Shown: in pieces, positions 62,086-64,000 of the stretch
How the letters are laid out: each line of letters starts with the position of its first letter
Numbering within the stretch: the first letter of the stretch is position 1
Assembly (NCBI RefSeq): GCF_000526695.1
Contig: NZ_JAGO01000012.1
Coordinates: forward strand, 1 to 64,000
Length of the DNA: 64,000 nucleotides
Direction: 5' to 3'
Source: Carnimonas nigrificans ATCC BAA-78
GTDB lineage: Bacteria; Pseudomonadota; Gammaproteobacteria; Pseudomonadales; Halomonadaceae
The notes under the pieces: model-generated
What the model saw: only the letters and a program-made list of their open reading frames with translations
What the model was told of the DNA's origin: nothing
Databases searched by the model: none
Made by a program: the position numbers and the translations under genes

Positions 62086-62705
62086 GAACCCGAATCAAGT
62101 TCTGTGGACTAACCCGTGAACAGGATATCAAGGCAGCAGTGGCGGCAGGTGCCGATGCGCTGGGCTTTGTGCTGTGGCCGGGCAGCAAGCGGGCGGTCAG
62201 CATCGAGCGGCTGGCTGAGCTTGCACAGAGTGTGCCGCCTTTTGTGACGCGCGTCGGGCTGTTTGTTGATGCTCCGCTGTCCTTTATTGAGCAGGCCGCG
62301 CCCCATCTCGACCTGTTGCAGTTGCATGGCAATGAATCCCCTGAAGCGTGCCAGTGCTCGCCGCTGCCGTGGATCAAGGCGCTGCGCATGGCAAGCGATA
62401 TTGATCTGGCGCGTGAGAGTGAGCGCTTTCAGTATGCACAGGGGCTGCTGCTGGATGCCTGGCACCCGGCGCTGCCGGGCGGCACCGGTGAGCGCTTCGA
62501 CTGGCAGCGTATTCCCGAGTGGTTAGCGCCGCGCATTATTTTGGCTGGAGGGCTTGATGGCACGAATGTGGCAAGCGCCATCCAGCAGGTTGGCCCCTTT
62601 GCCGTTGATGTGTCAGGCGGCATAGAGTGTGCGCCAGGCATCAAGGATGCTGAACGCATGAATGACTTTGCGGCGGCGGTTGCGGCTGCCGACCAATTAT
62701 CATAG
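62082..62705 (+). CDS. trpF: Phosphoribosylanthranilate isomerase
   Basis: A TIM-barrel enzyme of tryptophan synthesis. The start TRIKFCGLTREQDIKAAVAA holds the catalytic Cys. LQLHGNESPEAC, ILAGGLDGTNVASAI and AVDVSGGIECAPGIKD (catalytic Asp region) follow. It has 207 residues. The GTG start overlaps the truA stop. Its place between truA and accD, away from other trp genes, is common in pseudomonads and relatives. Confidence 0.96.
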   Translation: MRTRIKFCGLTREQDIKAAVAAGADALGFVLWPGSKRAVSIERLAELAQSVPPFVTRVGLFVDAPLSFIEQAAPHLDLLQLHGNESPEACQCSPLPWIKALRMASDIDLARESERFQYAQGLLLDAWHPALPGGTGERFDWQRIPEWLAPRIILAGGLDGTNVASAIQQVGPFAVDVSGGIECAPGIKDAERMNDFAAAVAAADQLS

Positions 62706-62891
62706 TGGCTGGGCACTACCACTTTACCCCGTGTCACCGTTACAATGCGTGGCACGCGCTGTGCTCTATCGCCAATTTCAGCGTGCTGCGCTGGGCGTCG
62801 CTGAGTTGCGCCGTGCGCTACCTTCAAGGCAGTGCAGAGTACGCATCCAGCGGAAATAGAGTGGTGATGTTAGCGCCCGTTTTTTGTCAGT

Positions 62892-62909
62892 GCTTCGCTT
62901 GTGCGAAGC
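62892..62909 (+). promoter_or_regulatory. Short hairpin in the accD leader
   Basis: GCTTCGC and GCGAAGC form a perfect 7-bp stem around TTGT, about 28 bp before the accD ATG and after a T-run at 62879-62885. It may be an accD leader element. Confidence 0.4.
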
Positions 62910-62937
62910 CACAATGTATCAAGGATATCCAGAGTTC

Positions 62938-63858
62938 ATGAGCTGGCTGGACAAAATTGTACCGTCGATGGGCCGCACGCGTCAGGCTGACCGGCGCCAG
63001 AGTATTCCCAACGGGCTGTGGACCAAGTGTCCCAAGTGTGAAGCGGTGCTTTACCTTCCCGAACTCAAACACCATCAGAATGTCTGCCCCAAATGTGATC
63101 ACCATCTGCGCATGGGTGCACGGGCACGTCTGGACTGGTTCTTCGATGAAGAAGGACGCGCCGAACTGCTGGAAGACCTGAAGCCAGTGGATCGGCTCAA
63201 GTTCAAGGATTCCAAGCGTTACAAGGATCGTCTCGCGGCGGCTCAGAAGAGCACCGGTGAAAACGATGCACTGATCGCCATGCACGGCACGCTCAACGGC
63301 CTGGATGTGGTCGCAGTGGCGTTCGAGTTCAGCTTCATGGGCGGCTCGATGGGCTCGGTCGTGGGCGAGAAATTCGCTCGTGCTGCCGAGCTGGCGCTGG
63401 AGAAACGAATTCCGCTGATATGCTTCGCGGCCAGTGGCGGTGCGCGCATGCAGGAAGCGCTGTTTTCGCTGATGCAGATGGCGAAAACCTCTGCCGCGCT
63501 GGAGCGTATGAAAAATGCGGGCGTGCCCTATATTTCAGTGCTCACCGATCCTGTGTTTGGTGGCGTCTCGGCATCACTGGCGATGCTGGGCGATCTGAAT
63601 ATTGCGGAACCCAACGCCCTGATCGGCTTTGCCGGGCCGCGCGTTATCGAACAGACCGTGCGCGAGAAGTTGCCGGAAGGCTTCCAGCGCAGCGAATTCC
63701 TGCTGGAGCACGGTACTGTCGATATGATCGTTCACCGTAACGAGCTGCGCGAAACGCTCGGACGGGTGCTGCGCAAGATGCAGCACAAATCGGTAGCCCC
63801 CGCGATTCAGCCGGCAGAACCTGCGGTTCAGGACTGGCCTGACGCTCCGGATGAGTGA
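62938..63858 (+). CDS. accD: Acetyl-CoA carboxylase carboxyltransferase subunit beta
   Basis: AccD with AccA transfers CO2 from biotin to acetyl-CoA for fatty acid synthesis. The N-terminal zinc ribbon is CPKCEAVL with CPKCDHH. The crotonase-type core has [36 protein letters not shown], and [20 protein letters not shown]. It has 306 residues from ATG 62938 ([11 protein letters not shown], the usual start). Its substrate cofactor biotin is made by the bio operon in this window. Confidence 0.96.
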   Translation: MSWLDKIVPSMGRTRQADRRQSIPNGLWTKCPKCEAVLYLPELKHHQNVCPKCDHHLRMGARARLDWFFDEEGRAELLEDLKPVDRLKFKDSKRYKDRLAAAQKSTGENDALIAMHGTLNGLDVVAVAFEFSFMGGSMGSVVGEKFARAAELALEKRIPLICFAASGGARMQEALFSLMQMAKTSAALERMKNAGVPYISVLTDPVFGGVSASLAMLGDLNIAEPNALIGFAGPRVIEQTVREKLPEGFQRSEFLLEHGTVDMIVHRNELRETLGRVLRKMQHKSVAPAIQPAEPAVQDWPDAPDE

Positions 63859-63893
63859 TCATATTGACGGTGGCATGGCGATAGGGCCGCAGC

Positions 63894-64000
63894 ATGACAG
63901 ATAGCAGTGCAACGCTTGAGCAGTGGCTTGAGCGCTTGATGCACCAGCACTCCTCGGCCATTGATCTCGGCCTTGAGCGGGTGGGTGAAGTGGCGCGCAG
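63894..64000 (+). CDS. folC: Folylpolyglutamate/dihydrofolate synthase, N-terminal part
   Basis: The first 35 codons are in the window (ATG 63894 onward). The visible SATLEQWLERLMHQHSSAID followed by LGLERVGEVAR matches the start of FolC, where family members have WLxxLExxHxxxIDxGLxRV. It begins 35 bp after accD, the usual neighbour. The ribosome-binding site is weak. Confidence 0.8.
   Translation, partial: MTDSSATLEQWLERLMHQHSSAIDLGLERVGEVAR

Noticed and set aside
62705-62941. 78-residue frame between trpF and accD
   Set aside because: It overlaps the trpF stop and the accD start in another frame, with a Trp/His/Cys-rich random-looking composition.
1-64000. CRISPR arrays, rRNA, tRNA, prophage
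   Set aside because: No spaced repeat series, rRNA core or tRNA cloverleaf was noticed in reading, and no phage structural genes occur among the proteins.

Overview
The window reads as a chromosomal segment of a moderately GC-rich gammaproteobacterium. The relationship I infer is Halomonadaceae or a nearby oceanospirillalean. The basis is the gene order leuC-leuD-methyltransferase-leuB-asd-(P19)-truA-trpF-accD-folC, protein sequences that resemble Halomonas and Pseudomonas families, a Tsx porin, a complete BioC/BioH-type biotin operon, and an acidic Ser/Asp-rich lipoprotein. No sequence comparison could be run, so the taxonomy is an inference. I saw no rRNA, tRNA or CRISPR array.

Layout. 1-0.4 kb: the tail of an IS5-type transposase and a terminator. 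0.4-6.3 kb: biotin operon bioB-F-H-C-D-A on the minus strand, with a BirA-type operator at 6409-6440. 6.5-8.1 kb: lipid kinase and a small lipoprotein. 8.2-12.9 kb: GntR regulator divergent from an Nramp-like carrier and 5-oxoprolinase pxpABC. 13-21.9 kb: DUF2007 protein, gamma-carbonic-anhydrase-like protein, acetaldehyde dehydrogenase, lipoate ligase, then the acetoin dehydrogenase complex (E3, E1alpha, E1beta, E2). 22.2-24.8 kb: molybdate importer modABC. 25-29.3 kb: an accessory stretch with a maltose-acetyltransferase-like protein, a PhyH dioxygenase divergent from a LacI-type regulator, a GNAT protein and a TM2 protein.

29.4-37.6 kb is the most unusual part. A zinc-ribbon metallopeptidase, two divergently oriented circularly permuted ATP-grasp/alpha-E loci and a transglutaminase-like protease lie between two direct copies of the last ~220 bp of the slt region. 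The left copy is a truncated remnant. This arrangement suggests that the cluster arrived as a unit at the 3' end of slt. Both ATP-grasp/alpha-E loci carry frame disruptions at slippage-prone tracts. A run of seven G fuses two genes that would otherwise be coupled through a TGATG overlap. A 7-bp tandem repeat shifts the other gene out of frame before its natural ATGA junction with the transglutaminase gene. The products look like a predicted peptide or amide ligation and processing system of unknown product.

37.5-52.7 kb is housekeeping: slt, a DUF1232 protein, htpG, a QseBC-like two-component pair, selO, gpsA, sixA, an AEC-family transporter, hydrolase, Smr, prmB and aroC. 53.2-64 kb: tsx, then leuC-leuD-methyltransferase-leuB, asd, a Fur-box-controlled P19-type iron protein where fimV is often found, truA, trpF, accD and the start of folC.
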